A stretch of DNA of 64,000 nt from Evernia prunastri (taxonomy: Eukaryota; Ascomycota; Lecanoromycetes; Lecanorales; Parmeliaceae), in NCBI GenBank assembly GCA_003184365.1, contig NKYR01000008.1:310001-374000 (forward strand). The letters run 5' to 3'. Below the pieces are notes generated by a model. The model was not told where the DNA came from, did not search any database, and saw only the letters and a program-made list of their open reading frames with translations. The number at the start of each line of letters is the position of its first letter. Position 1 is the stretch's first letter. The position numbers and the translations under genes are program-made. This document shows, piece by piece, positions 33,182 through 42,412 of the stretch.

Positions 33182-33883
33182 GTGCGCCAGGGTGATGGCA
33201 GGTATGGAGTAAGAAGATAGGGTTAGAGTTTTGGGCACCACTCGGTATGTACGGCGTTTACTATTCTCCAGCCAATGTGCAGTAATAATAGTGCCCTCAA
33301 GGTTTCCAGTCTTAATGCAAGATTGTACATATTTTGTTAAGTATTCGAATATGCTTACGTCGAGAACTCTATGACCTTAAACGAGAACCCTATTGATGTC
33401 AGCGTGTTTACTTGCTTGTTTGTCTAGTACCTTCCACGCATATTCTATCATTATCATTTATGAGGGTTCCGCTCAACATTTATGTAGCTAATCACTTCCT
33501 GTCCCCTCCGGCTATAAGATAGCTGATGGCACCTAGGGGAATTTACCATGCATCATCAATCATAAATGCTGTGCCCCGTTGAGGATAAGTATCGACAATG
33601 GTCTTTGTAAGTACCAATGACCTCAAGCCTACAAAGGCTGATTGTGACAATAATCTCTCCCGTCTAAAAATGCTTCAGCACTGTACCCTGCCTTCGTCTT
33701 CTTTAGATTCGCTGTTCTCGTACCTTCCTCTCATATCTCCAGTCCGTCTTCAAGCATCGTCCTGCAGTTGAGATCTCGGACCGTCATTGAAAGTCTCGGC
33801 GGTTAAATAATCACGGACGGCGAAAACCCCACATCCATTTCCTCGATTTTCCCGTTGCAATCATAAAGTGGTATATTGCAATC
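33182..33883. other. Intergenic
   Basis: 702 bp. CT-rich and AT-rich stretches; a possible TATA-like GGTATATTGC lies just upstream of the 33884 gene. No coding signal. Confidence 0.35.
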
Positions 33884-34411
33884 ATGCATCTGAGTCCTCA
33901 CAAAAACTGGGCGTCGAAATCCCCTCCCGTCGAGCCACTGGAGAACACCCCAGTAAAAGTTGCGAAAAGGTACTACTTGAAAGCGAACCGCCTCTACGCG
34001 AGGACCTCAAACCTCTACATCCGCACAAAAGACCTCACCTCGCAAGCCCAGCTCAACGACAGAGAGGTGCAACTCCAAGAATACGTCGAGGCGGAACGGC
34101 CGACGAGGGGCAATGGTTCGCCCATAGACTGCAACCCCCAGCAGGTATTCACCTTTTCGGCGACCGACGAGACTCCGGTCAACACGGTACTGGACGATAT
34201 CGTCGACTTTGCGGATCCGTTGCCTGTCAGTGAGCGGGATCTCGAATTCGTCATGGTGCCGTCGGTGGCGCCACGGGCGGAGATTGCGTACCAGCGCATG
34301 GTGGACAGATCGCATAGGATGATGGTGCAGCGTCTGTTAGGATGTTCTTCTGACGTCGACATGACGACGGTGATGCGGATGGAGAAGAGATTGTCGGCGC
34401 AAGGGTTTTGA
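33884..34411 (+). CDS. Orphan family-1 protein (paralogue of 31725-32273)
   Basis: Single exon, 175 aa. The basic N-terminus (KVAKRYYLKANRLYARTSNL) and the core CNPQQVFTFSATDETPVNTV plus LDDIVDFADPL align with the 31725 protein. The C-terminus (AYQRMVDRSHRMMVQRLLG) is Met/Arg-rich and has no counterpart there, so the tails have diverged. No signal peptide, membrane segment or known domain. Start by first ATG. Confidence 0.6.
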   Translation: MHLSPHKNWASKSPPVEPLENTPVKVAKRYYLKANRLYARTSNLYIRTKDLTSQAQLNDREVQLQEYVEAERPTRGNGSPIDCNPQQVFTFSATDETPVNTVLDDIVDFADPLPVSERDLEFVMVPSVAPRAEIAYQRMVDRSHRMMVQRLLGCSSDVDMTTVMRMEKRLSAQGF

Positions 34412-35000
34412 ATGCGAGAAATTCAATTAGGTTGGTTCACTAGCCTTTTAGAGACCCGGCTCTGGCAACATGGGTATTGCAGAGGCGTCTTCGAGGCAGT
34501 CTATAAGTGAACGGTTTCGACAATTGTTGACATCCTTCAATACGACTACTGATTTCTGAACTTCCATAGTAACTTTATTCAAGGATATTTAAGACTGCGT
34601 TGCGTAGACAGACTCAGGGGCAAAAGACCTTCAACCTTCCCAAAGCGTACCTCCTCTTCACAACTTCACCCTCTACGAACTCTTCAATTCGTACGTAACG
34701 ATGTTGCCTCCAAATGCTTTACAAAGGCTTTGTCATCACCGGACGCTAATACGTTGTTTATACTACTTTCTTGTCTTATGGATCCTTGTTTTCTAACAAA
34801 GATTTTGTTGAACAAGGATCGCCTTGTCGAGCACAATCCCTTTTTCTCCTCAACAAAGACTTCGGCCTATTGTCTTTACCTCCTTATGACTAAAGTACTC
34901 AAACCCCCATCCTCGCCTTCCGGATCCTCATTGATACACTCCCAGCAACCCATCTTTCGACCCACATAGACCAGCTACCCACTCACAACCCGATGAAACC
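34412..35000. other. Intergenic
   Basis: 589 bp upstream of the 35001 gene, ending in a CT-rich leader. A plus-strand frame at 34730-34969 has no recognisable content. Confidence 0.35.
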
Positions 35001-35516
35001 ATGTTCCTCAAACTAACCGACCGCACCACCCCAGCCATCGAATCCGCCCAGTCCATCATCGCCCTCGCCGGCTTCCTCAAACCCTGCCGCGAGCCCGCCA
35101 TCCGCGACCTCCTCGACGCCGCCTCCCTCGTCCGCTTCAACAAGATGCAAAAACGCGACGCTCGGGAACGCGCAAGGATCGAAAACTTGCGACAAAACGC
35201 AGAGGCAATGTCCGACCTGCACGACTCGGTCGAGCGCTGGATGCGCGGCGATCACCCGGTTTTCGGCTTCCCGAGCCAGCAGTGGAAGGCGCTGCATCCG
35301 CAGATGAACTACCATTTGCAGAGGATTCGACATAAGGAGCAGCATGAGCTGAGGGGGGCTCGGAGGTTGCCGGCTTGTAAGGAGAAGGATAGGGCTACGA
35401 TTGCGTTTTTGAACAGTGGGGGGGATCCGGGGGAGACGCGGTTTTGGCCGGAGGGGATGGAGGAGGAGTTTCTGAACTCGCTGATTTGGCAGTGGAAGAA
35501 TGATACCGGTATTTGA
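35001..35516 (+). CDS. Orphan family-2 protein (paralogue of 35874-36776)
   Basis: Single exon, 171 aa. The N-terminal half is helical-looking (AIESAQSIIALAGFLKPCRE, ARERARIENLRQNAEAM). The C-terminal 90 residues contain SVERWMRG, WKALHPQMNYHLQRIRHKE and FWPEGMEEEFLNSLIWQWK. The same order of W-K-x-x-H-P-x-M-N, L-x-R-I and W-P-x-x-x-E-E-E-x-L-x-S occurs in the next gene. No known domain, signal peptide or membrane segment. The coding sequence is distinctly GC-rich at its 5' end (35020-35150) compared with its flanks. Confidence 0.6.
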   Translation: MFLKLTDRTTPAIESAQSIIALAGFLKPCREPAIRDLLDAASLVRFNKMQKRDARERARIENLRQNAEAMSDLHDSVERWMRGDHPVFGFPSQQWKALHPQMNYHLQRIRHKEQHELRGARRLPACKEKDRATIAFLNSGGDPGETRFWPEGMEEEFLNSLIWQWKNDTGI

Positions 35517-35873
35517 GAACATTTTCTTTGGCTTTCTGGGGAGGTTTGGGTTTCTTCACTTTTTGGGAGATTTCGGGGGGCTATTTGAGGGTTCGAGAAC
35601 TGTTTCACTACAATTGCATTGCTGATGGCAAGAATAGACATGTCTTACATATAAAGCTTTGTTGGCAAGCGGAACAATGGGTCTCAGCTTTTGTGCACAA
35701 TCGAGGAAAATTTTCCTATAACTCTGAGTGCACGAGTACGTCTTCACCCGTTCCTTTCTCCGCCTCCAGCATTCCTTGCTCTCATCCAAGCTCAACCCTA
35801 TAATCGATTTTAGAGATTCCGCAAAAGTGCCAAGGTAACCGCTCACTCAAACTTCGAAGCTAACACTCAAAAG
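35517..35873. other. Intergenic
   Basis: 357 bp between the two family-2 genes. Mostly promoter-like with a CT-rich tract (TTCCTTTCTCCGCCTCC) at about 35752. No gene. Confidence 0.35.
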
Positions 35874-36776
35874 ATGCATTCCAGATCAGCGATCCACCAG
35901 CAGCGTCCCGATTATTCCAGAATGCGTTCGTCGTCCTCGCAAGCCGGCGCCCTACTGCACGGCTGGAGCCCCGAAATCGAGACCGAGCGGGAGCCAAACG
36001 CACCGTCCCTAGGTGAGTTCACCAGAGGTCTTCCGAAACGCAATCGTGCCCCCAGGGGGCCGCGATCGTCGGCGTCAAAACGTACAGCTGCAAATGGAAA
36101 CGAACCAGGTCAACGGAGGCCTTCCTTGGTCGAGATGGTCGAAAAACTACGTGCTGCGACTAGCCGACGTCTATCAGAGACCGCGTCCTTGGCGGCGAAT
36201 TGGCAGGAAGCACGTAAAAAAGAGCCCTCGTGGGCGGCTACTGCCCGGCGACGAATCTCGAATGCCTCACTGTTACCGACAAGCAGGGACCCATCTCAAA
36301 AACGAGGGCCGTCCTTGGTTGAAATAGCCAGGGAGCTGGTAAAGCGTCCCCCTGGGAAGACCGACGCCGAGTCCTCCTCCCGTCAAGCCCCCGAGAAACT
36401 CTCCAGCTACGACGCGGCCGCGAGCGAGAACGAAAAGATGCGTCTCGAGATCGAATCCAAGACGCGCAGCTTCGACCTCGTCCAGCGCTGGAAGGACCCG
36501 ACCGACTGGCTGAAGCCGTCGAACTACTGGAAGAGAAAACACCCGGCCATGAACTTTCGTCTCTGGAGGATTATCCAGAGGAATCCGCTGAACGGCGAGG
36601 AGTTGCAGGCGTCGGCGGAAAGTAATCTCGAGGCGGCCAGACTCCTCTACGAGAAGAGAGGCGGGTGCAGCGGGGAGTGGTGGCCAGCTGATCTTGAGGA
36701 GGAAATATTGGACTCTTGGTCGCTGTGCTATGGCGGCCGAGACCCACCGCGTCATGAATGGAGGCTGGAGGAGTAA
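35874..36776 (+). CDS. Orphan family-2 protein with internal repeats, 300 aa
   Basis: Single exon, 300 aa. Its C-terminal domain (about 200-290: VQRWKDPTDWLKPSNYWKRK, HPAMNFRLWRIIQRN, EWWPADLEEEILDSW) is paralogous to 35001-35516. The N-terminal 190 residues are Arg/Ser/Pro-rich and carry two copies of a short repeat (RRPSLVEMVEKL about 81 and RGPSLVEIARELV about 147), each next to an R-R-x-S/I-S-x-x-A-S-L stretch. That extension is absent from the smaller paralogue. No known domain. A decayed relative of residues around 160-185 is seen at 37022-37098. Confidence 0.6.
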   Translation: MHSRSAIHQQRPDYSRMRSSSSQAGALLHGWSPEIETEREPNAPSLGEFTRGLPKRNRAPRGPRSSASKRTAANGNEPGQRRPSLVEMVEKLRAATSRRLSETASLAANWQEARKKEPSWAATARRRISNASLLPTSRDPSQKRGPSLVEIARELVKRPPGKTDAESSSRQAPEKLSSYDAAASENEKMRLEIESKTRSFDLVQRWKDPTDWLKPSNYWKRKHPAMNFRLWRIIQRNPLNGEELQASAESNLEAARLLYEKRGGCSGEWWPADLEEEILDSWSLCYGGRDPPRHEWRLEE

Positions 36777-37021
36777 TGGGCGGACGATGAGGTACGTTCC
36801 TTTTGCTACATATATATATATCCATCAAATTTAGCAATCTAATGTCGTGGTTCGATTTCAATTCGTATTGGTACCTAGGATAGCGGTTTTCTGTCTCGCT
36901 TGTAACAAAGACAGCCGGCAATTTGCAAAAGACGCCGCCGGTCTCAGGAATGATGCCATATATACGCCCATCTCTTTGTGCTGCACGAAGGTTGAGATGG
37001 TCTTATCGTTCCATGTGAGTG

Positions 37022-37098
37022 ATCGGATAAGCCGCCCTCCTGCGAAGACCAACGACGCTGAGTCCTCGTGGCGTCGGCCCCCAGACCGCTACGAGTAG
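37022..37098 (+). pseudogene. Fragment of a family-2 gene
   Basis: The plus-strand reading R-P-P-A-K-T-N-D-A-E-S-S-W-R-R-P-P-D-R-Y-E matches residues R-P-P-G-K-T-D-A-E-S-S-S-R-Q-A-P-E-K of the 35874 protein, with DNA-level similarity around GAAGACC..ACG..GAGTCCTC. A stop follows at 37096-37098, and nothing upstream continues the homology, so only a scrap of a third copy remains. Confidence 0.45.
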
Positions 37099-37511
37099 AT
37101 CGCGGAAAATCGACGCGTTCTAAAAGACAAAACGTTTTAAGACTCAAAACGTATCTTTCTAGCTTTAAGAATGACATGATATACAAAGCATCTAAGAATA
37201 TAGCTTCAGAAGGAAAATCAGGTATAGTTGTCTACCTAGCTGTTGTGTAATCAAATTTCGAAATCTCTCGGTTTTGAGGTAAAACAAAATAGACTCTGTT
37301 GTAGGCTTCACAATTTTTCTACCCTCATACAAGCCGATCAAGCAAGCGTATAGCGAAAGACGTAATAGTCCAAGGTTTCTGACATGGCGACAGCATGGCG
37401 CGACTCGAAAGACATCATGAAAAGCCTCCACAATTGTTTTTGTAATGCAAACATTGTCGAAAGCCAGGATTGACGGCCGTTCACGAGATCGTCAAATGTT
37501 GATTGGTTGCC

Positions 37512-37578
37512 GAAGCGAGAGCGAGAACGAAGCCGAGAACGAGATCGAGAGCGGAGCCGAGAACGATAGCGAGAGCGG
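37512..37578. repeat. Imperfect hexamer purine-rich repeat
   Basis: About 67 bp of degenerate GAGCGA / GAACGA / GAGAGC units. Reading the minus strand gives an apparent Arg-Ser dipeptide run. Confidence 0.6.
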
Positions 37579-37894
37579 CTCATGAACACGAAAGATAGAA
37601 CCTTGCTTTCTAGAATTTTGTGGAACGATCAAATGAAGCAGAACAATCGATTCTCGCAGTCGAATACGAGATGCGAGACTGCTGAAATGACGAGAATGAA
37701 AACCTTCCCTGATGCCATAGCGTGTTTCTTCGGCATAAAAGCCCGTTGTTCCCCTTCCATTTGAGATGCAGCAGCAAACGCCTGTAATTCTTGGAAATAT
37801 ATCGCGCTTCCAAACTGCAACAAGGCTAAGAAGCATCGCAGCCATTCAAGATTCAAGAGACATCAATCGACTTATTTGATCTCATCTCCAAACA

Positions 37895-39193
37895 ATGTCG
37901 ACAACGCCGAAAAGGTCGCTGCTCGTTGACGACGAGGACTTCGATTTTGAATTCAATCGTGTCCTTGCTCATGCCGTGTACCGTGGTTCTGACACTGGGG
38001 AGGTTCTGCGGTTGCGGTCACAGATCAAGCCCGGTGACATGAACGATTGGCATGACGCATTCTTCGCATTGGCGCAGAGGGCCGAAGCATCTGCTGGCCC
38101 GCCTGCAAAGCCTGATCAGATTTCACGCAATGTGTCACGGACGGACCGCATGTTCGCTGCGTCCAACTATTATCGCACAGCAGACTTTTTCCTTCACGGC
38201 GATCCAGACGATCCTCGTATAATGTCGCTGTGGAGCAAGCAGACCGAGTGCTTCGATGAAGCATTGAAATCTCTTGGCAATGGAACGCGCCACGAGTTGA
38301 AGGCAGATGGATTCACCGTCCCTATCATCTTTTTCAAGACGTCGCTTGCGGAAGGAAAGCCAAGGCCTGTGATTCTCATCGGGAACGGCTACGACGGATC
38401 CATGGAAGAAATGTTGCACATCAACGGGTTCGCGGCTCTTCAACGTGGGTACGATGTCATACTCTATGAAGGACCGGGCATGCCGTCTGTCCGCCGTTAT
38501 CAAAACCTTGGCTGGATCCCCGATTGGGAGCGAGTAGTGACACCAGTGGTGGACTTCGCTCTATCGCAACCAGACACCGACGAGAAGAAAGTCGTGCTGT
38601 TAGGTTACAGCATGGGAGGGAATCTGGCTGTCAGGGCGGCGGCTTTTGAGCATCGTCTAGCCGCCGTGCTTGCCGTCGATGGTGTCTTTGACTTGACAAG
38701 TTACCTGCGCTTACCGCCCTACTTGGAGAAAATTCGCCAAGAAGGTAGTGAAGAGGAGTTCAACGGAGCTTTCGCCAGGTTCGCGTTCGATTCATCGACA
38801 TCGACAGCGACCAGGTGGGGTATTCAACAAGGTAAGTCCATTTTGCTCATCCCGCAACACAAGTCTAAGAATCGACACTCACTCCTGATTTCCCACAATA
38901 TAGGTCTCTGGTCGTTCAACATTCCTACCGGTAGCGAATTTTTCAGAGTGAACCCGCTATATAGCCTAGCCCCTGTCATTGACCAAGTCCAGTGCCCTGT
39001 ATTCGTGGGTGACGCCGAAGATGATTTGTTCTTCAAGGGTCAGCCGAGCAAGCTCACCTCTGCGCTGGGAAAGAGGGCGCATTATCGCTTCTTCTCTTCG
39101 GAGGAAGCTGCTGGGTTACACTGCCAAGTAGGTGCTGCACAGCTACTCAACTCGGAGACTTTCGACTGGTTGGAGAACACGTTGAAGCTTTGA
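37895..39193 (+). CDS. Alpha/beta hydrolase (FrsA/Ayg1-like esterase superfamily)
   Basis: Two exons, 37895-38831 and 38904-39193, give 408 aa. The 72-bp intron (GTAAGT...ATAG) is a multiple of three with no stop, so an unspliced 432-aa product is also readable. The catalytic set is visible: nucleophile elbow GYSMGGN near residue 236, acid in GDAEDDLFF, and histidine in GLHCQVGA near the C-terminus. The N-terminal helical lid (SNYYRTADFFLHGDPDDPRI) and the strand VILIGNGYDGSMEEML are typical of the DUF1100/FrsA, dihydropseudooxynicotine-hydrolase and Ayg1 group. Members hydrolyse C-C or ester bonds, including polyketide chain shortening in pigment pathways; the actual substrate is unknown. 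A Zn2Cys6 regulator follows on the same strand 361 bp downstream. Confidence 0.88.
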   Translation: MSTTPKRSLLVDDEDFDFEFNRVLAHAVYRGSDTGEVLRLRSQIKPGDMNDWHDAFFALAQRAEASAGPPAKPDQISRNVSRTDRMFAASNYYRTADFFLHGDPDDPRIMSLWSKQTECFDEALKSLGNGTRHELKADGFTVPIIFFKTSLAEGKPRPVILIGNGYDGSMEEMLHINGFAALQRGYDVILYEGPGMPSVRRYQNLGWIPDWERVVTPVVDFALSQPDTDEKKVVLLGYSMGGNLAVRAAAFEHRLAAVLAVDGVFDLTSYLRLPPYLEKIRQEGSEEEFNGAFARFAFDSSTSTATRWGIQQGKSILLIPQHKSKNRHSLLISHNIGLWSFNIPTGSEFFRVNPLYSLAPVIDQVQCPVFVGDAEDDLFFKGQPSKLTSALGKRAHYRFFSSEEAAGLHCQVGAAQLLNSETFDWLENTLKL

Positions 39194-39554
39194 AAGGTCT
39201 GTGGGGGTGCTCTATTCAGGTGAGTAGCGGAGGTGGTCTTTGGTGAACATGTTCTTAGACTCATAGAATTGGAAATGCCGAGTGGCCTAAAGTTGATGGT
39301 TTTGATCCATCAGTATTACTTCTACAAGATACCTCTCTTCTTCAGAACTCATGGTTTTACTTGGAGACAATGTGTTCGAGCAACTTCCGTGAAGATATCC
39401 CTTGATCATCAATTAGTTCACTTAGGGTTACTCTCCAGGGCATGATTTGACTTTCCAGCGCCTCTCCGTCGAGCCGTGCCGTACAAGAGTACTGTACCCA
39501 CGTCCATCTTGACAACGTTTTGCATCCTCCTGAAGAAAAGACTCTTGTCGTTTA
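39194..39554. other. Intergenic (hydrolase 3' end / regulator promoter)
   Basis: 361 bp between two same-strand genes. No gene or clear motif seen. Confidence 0.35.
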
Positions 39555-41197
39555 ATGATTGTTCATTATGATGGTTTGACCATGGAACATGCAGCGGAGC
39601 GAACGCTACACGGTGACGCTCCTCAAAGTGAAGAGCTTCCCCCAGCCTCCCCTTTGCAAGCAAGATCGCGCCCGTTCCCCGGCCTCAACCACAAGAAATC
39701 GAGCGCAGGCTGCACAAGATGCAGAGCACGGAAGGTCAAGGTGAGTGTAGTCACGAACGAGTACGCAATTGCAATCGATATTGTACATTGAAGGTTACGC
39801 GCAACAAATATTTCTGCGTCTTCGGAACAGCGTAGCCCACTTACAGCCATATTGCTCCTTGATCGCGGACTGCAAGAAACACAAATTTTCGCGTTTCTGT
39901 CACTGCTCATTTTTCATAAATCTGATCTCGATACTGGCAGTGTAACGAAGTCCATCCGGTATGTGGAGGATGTCAACGGCATCGAGTCCCTTGCAGTTGG
40001 GGACAGGCAATGCGACATCAACTGCAAAATCCGACCCACCGCGAAGCCACTGGCCGAGATAAAAAAGCGCCTGAACAGCGCCCAGGCCAGGTAGCGGCAG
40101 GAGCTGACCAGAGCACGGGTACGCTATGGAACGACGTTGCTCTGAACCATGAGCCCGCGAGCGAAGCATTCCCAGAATCCAAAGAGCGCCGACTGCTGGA
40201 GATGAGATTGCTCCACCACTGGATATTGTTCACCAGTCTGACGGTACTCAGCCCGGGTGAGCCCGAGCGACGACACTTGTGGATCGTCGAACTACCTAGG
40301 TCTGCCGTCCCAGGTCCGTATGGGGGGGTGATGCCTGCACTAATACGAGTGCGCAGATTGGCCCTTTCCAGTGACGCTCTCATGCACGCGCTCCTCGCCT
40401 TCACTGCCGCCCATGTCAAGCATCTAGACCCGTCCGACACTGAAGCCGCTTCCGCCCACGCACAGTACCTCTCCGTGGCTCCCCGTGAGCACAACACGGA
40501 TCTCCTAAACCTCACGCGATCAAACATCGACGCAGCTTGTATGACCGCTACATTCATCCGTCTGATCGCTTGCAGCAAGGAGCAATCGCGGTCCAGAACA
40601 CCGTACTCGCCACCGATGCAGTGGCTGAGAATGGTTCGGTCCGCCTGCCAGGTTTACGTCGTCGCGCTAGAATCAGTGCGCGGTGATTATTCCTCCCTCG
40701 CGTTCCGCTTCATAGACCGATTCCAAGATGCCGTCAATCCGGAAACCTTGCAGAGGCCAGGACCCTTCTCGTCACGGTTGGCCCATTTGCTCCATCGCAC
40801 CGAGGCTCAGGTCCTCGTTGAACCGTGGAGCGTCCGCATGGAGCAGGCGTATGATGCCACCATAAACGTCATCAGCCACATCTTAGACGACCTGATCACG
40901 CAACGGGAAGCCAGGCCGGACGATACATGTCGGCGATTGATCCTCTTCCCTCATTTCCTCGACCCGTACTTTGTCGACCTCGTCGCAGCGCAACAGCCCC
41001 GCGCCCTTGTCATCCTGGGCCATTATTTCGCGCTGCTCAAACGCAGCTGTCACCTTTGGTGGGTAGGGGACGTGGGGGAAAAGGAGCTGGAAGGGCTTAG
41101 GCATGCGCTGGCGGGGGACTGGAAGGACGGTCTTTTTCGATCGTTGGAGGAGATGGAAGAGCTTTTGCCCGATGCGAGAAGTGTGGAGATCCTTTGA
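39555..41197 (+). CDS. Zn2Cys6 fungal transcription factor
   Basis: Exons 39555-39740 and 39941-41197, joined over a 200-bp intron (GTGAGT...GGCAG), give 480 aa (471 if the second ATG at 39582 is used). The intron interrupts the zinc cluster exactly between CTRCRARKVK and CNEVHPVCGGCQRHRVPC, which together make the six-cysteine Zn2Cys6 DNA-binding domain at about residues 53-80. Exon 2 continues into a middle-homology region of the fungal-specific type (RRLLEMRLLHHWILFTSLTV, VRRLALSSDALMHALLAFTA). The nuclear regulator probably acts on nearby or scattered metabolic genes. The adjacent hydrolase is a plausible target, by position only. The C-terminus reads FRSLEEMEELLPDARS. Confidence 0.85.
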
Positions 41198-42412
41198 TGT
41201 ACTTTATTGATTGGACACGGATAATGTGAAGTCGAAAGTCCATTAGAAAAACCAACCTGATACACCGGCAGGCTGGTTGTTATATGAGCTCCCAATGCGT
41301 CCGCAAGAACTGTCTTGAAAGCGATTTAGTAGCCAATATTCGAATTTCGCTACCAACTACGCAAATTGCCCTGCCTCCTTATAAATCTGAGCTCGATGTT
41401 CACAGGATCCATATCCAAAATGCATGAAGAAACTTTTTGACCTTGGCGCGTACGCTCAGGCTTGGTCGCTAACGCCTCGAGATCAAATGCTTGCATGCGC
41501 ACAACATGACAACGTAATTGATGCGGTCACAAGCAGTGTCGATGAATGTTGACAATCATGTCGTTGTGGTGAATAGCGGTCTTCGATGTCGATGGGGTGA
41601 CACTGCCCGCCGTGTTGCTCGAACCACCAGAATTCGAGCCCCACCAAACTCCAAAGCCACACAACCCGCGTCACAGCCCACCCGGGGAGTCTTGTCTTTG
41701 CACCGCGGTATTGGTAGGCGATGATGGTTGTCTTCGGCGATGCACACGCACCTTTCGCAAGGCACTCTCGCTGCGAACTGAGGGATGAGGAGCAGCTCCA
41801 TCTGTTTTTTGATTTTTGCAAAGGAGGTACTGTTGACTGTGCGTGAGAGAAAGACAAGGAAAGACAAGGTTGATCGGGTAGGGTTGGGGTGGTGAAGAAG
41901 CGGATGGAGACGGGGAGAAAGTACGATCTGCTCCTATACTGTAGCGTGTTCTTCGAACAAGAACAACGGGGGAGGGAGGACATGAAGGATTCTCGAAATA
42001 AACGCCTCGCATTGATTCTGCATTGCTGCTGGGCTGGCAGACACGATCTGGCAGGCACCCAGTACTCACATCTGCGAGGGGACAATGTATCTGGGGCATT
42101 GAATTGCTTCTTTTCTATCTTCAGCTATGTACAAAGCAATGCCACGATATAGACATCAGCCAAGGACAGTGAAGACAAGATGGACGACCTGCACGTCTGC
42201 CATTGAGCCTCCACTACCTAGCCTCTGTCATACCGAAAAAGATAAAGCTGCATGATCTGTTTGTAACGCACGTGGAACCATTTGCCATGAACCCTTCGCT
42301 TGCTACCCCTTCGCTCAAGTGCATACGACAAGATCCAGCGCCTTCTGCAAATGCCCGATTGACTAGTAGTGTACGTATGTAGCATTTTATCATGAAATCT
42401 TGAGAGGGTGAA
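41198..42412. other. Convergent intergenic
   Basis: 1.2 kb between the regulator and the 3' end of TOM1. Overlapping open frames on both strands at 41483-42099 show no conserved motif. It probably holds long 3' UTRs. Confidence 0.4.

Larger units (their letters stand above)
36777..37894. other. Intergenic with decayed family-2 fragment and purine repeat
   Basis: 1.1 kb containing a gene fragment (37022-37098) and a purine-rich hexamer-like repeat (37512-37578). A short TATATATATA run lies near 36811. No intact gene; minus-strand frames at 37338-37589 and 37492-37845 are by-products of the purine repeat. Confidence 0.4.

Noticed and set aside
37338..37589. Arg/Ser-rich SR-protein-like frame on the minus strand
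   Set aside because: Produced by the degenerate purine hexamer repeat at 37512-37578; the rest of the frame has no RNA-binding domain.
41483..42099. Long overlapping minus-strand frames between the regulator and TOM1
   Set aside because: Cys- and Ser-rich text with no motif; both strands and several frames are open, as in GC-neutral 3' UTR sequence.
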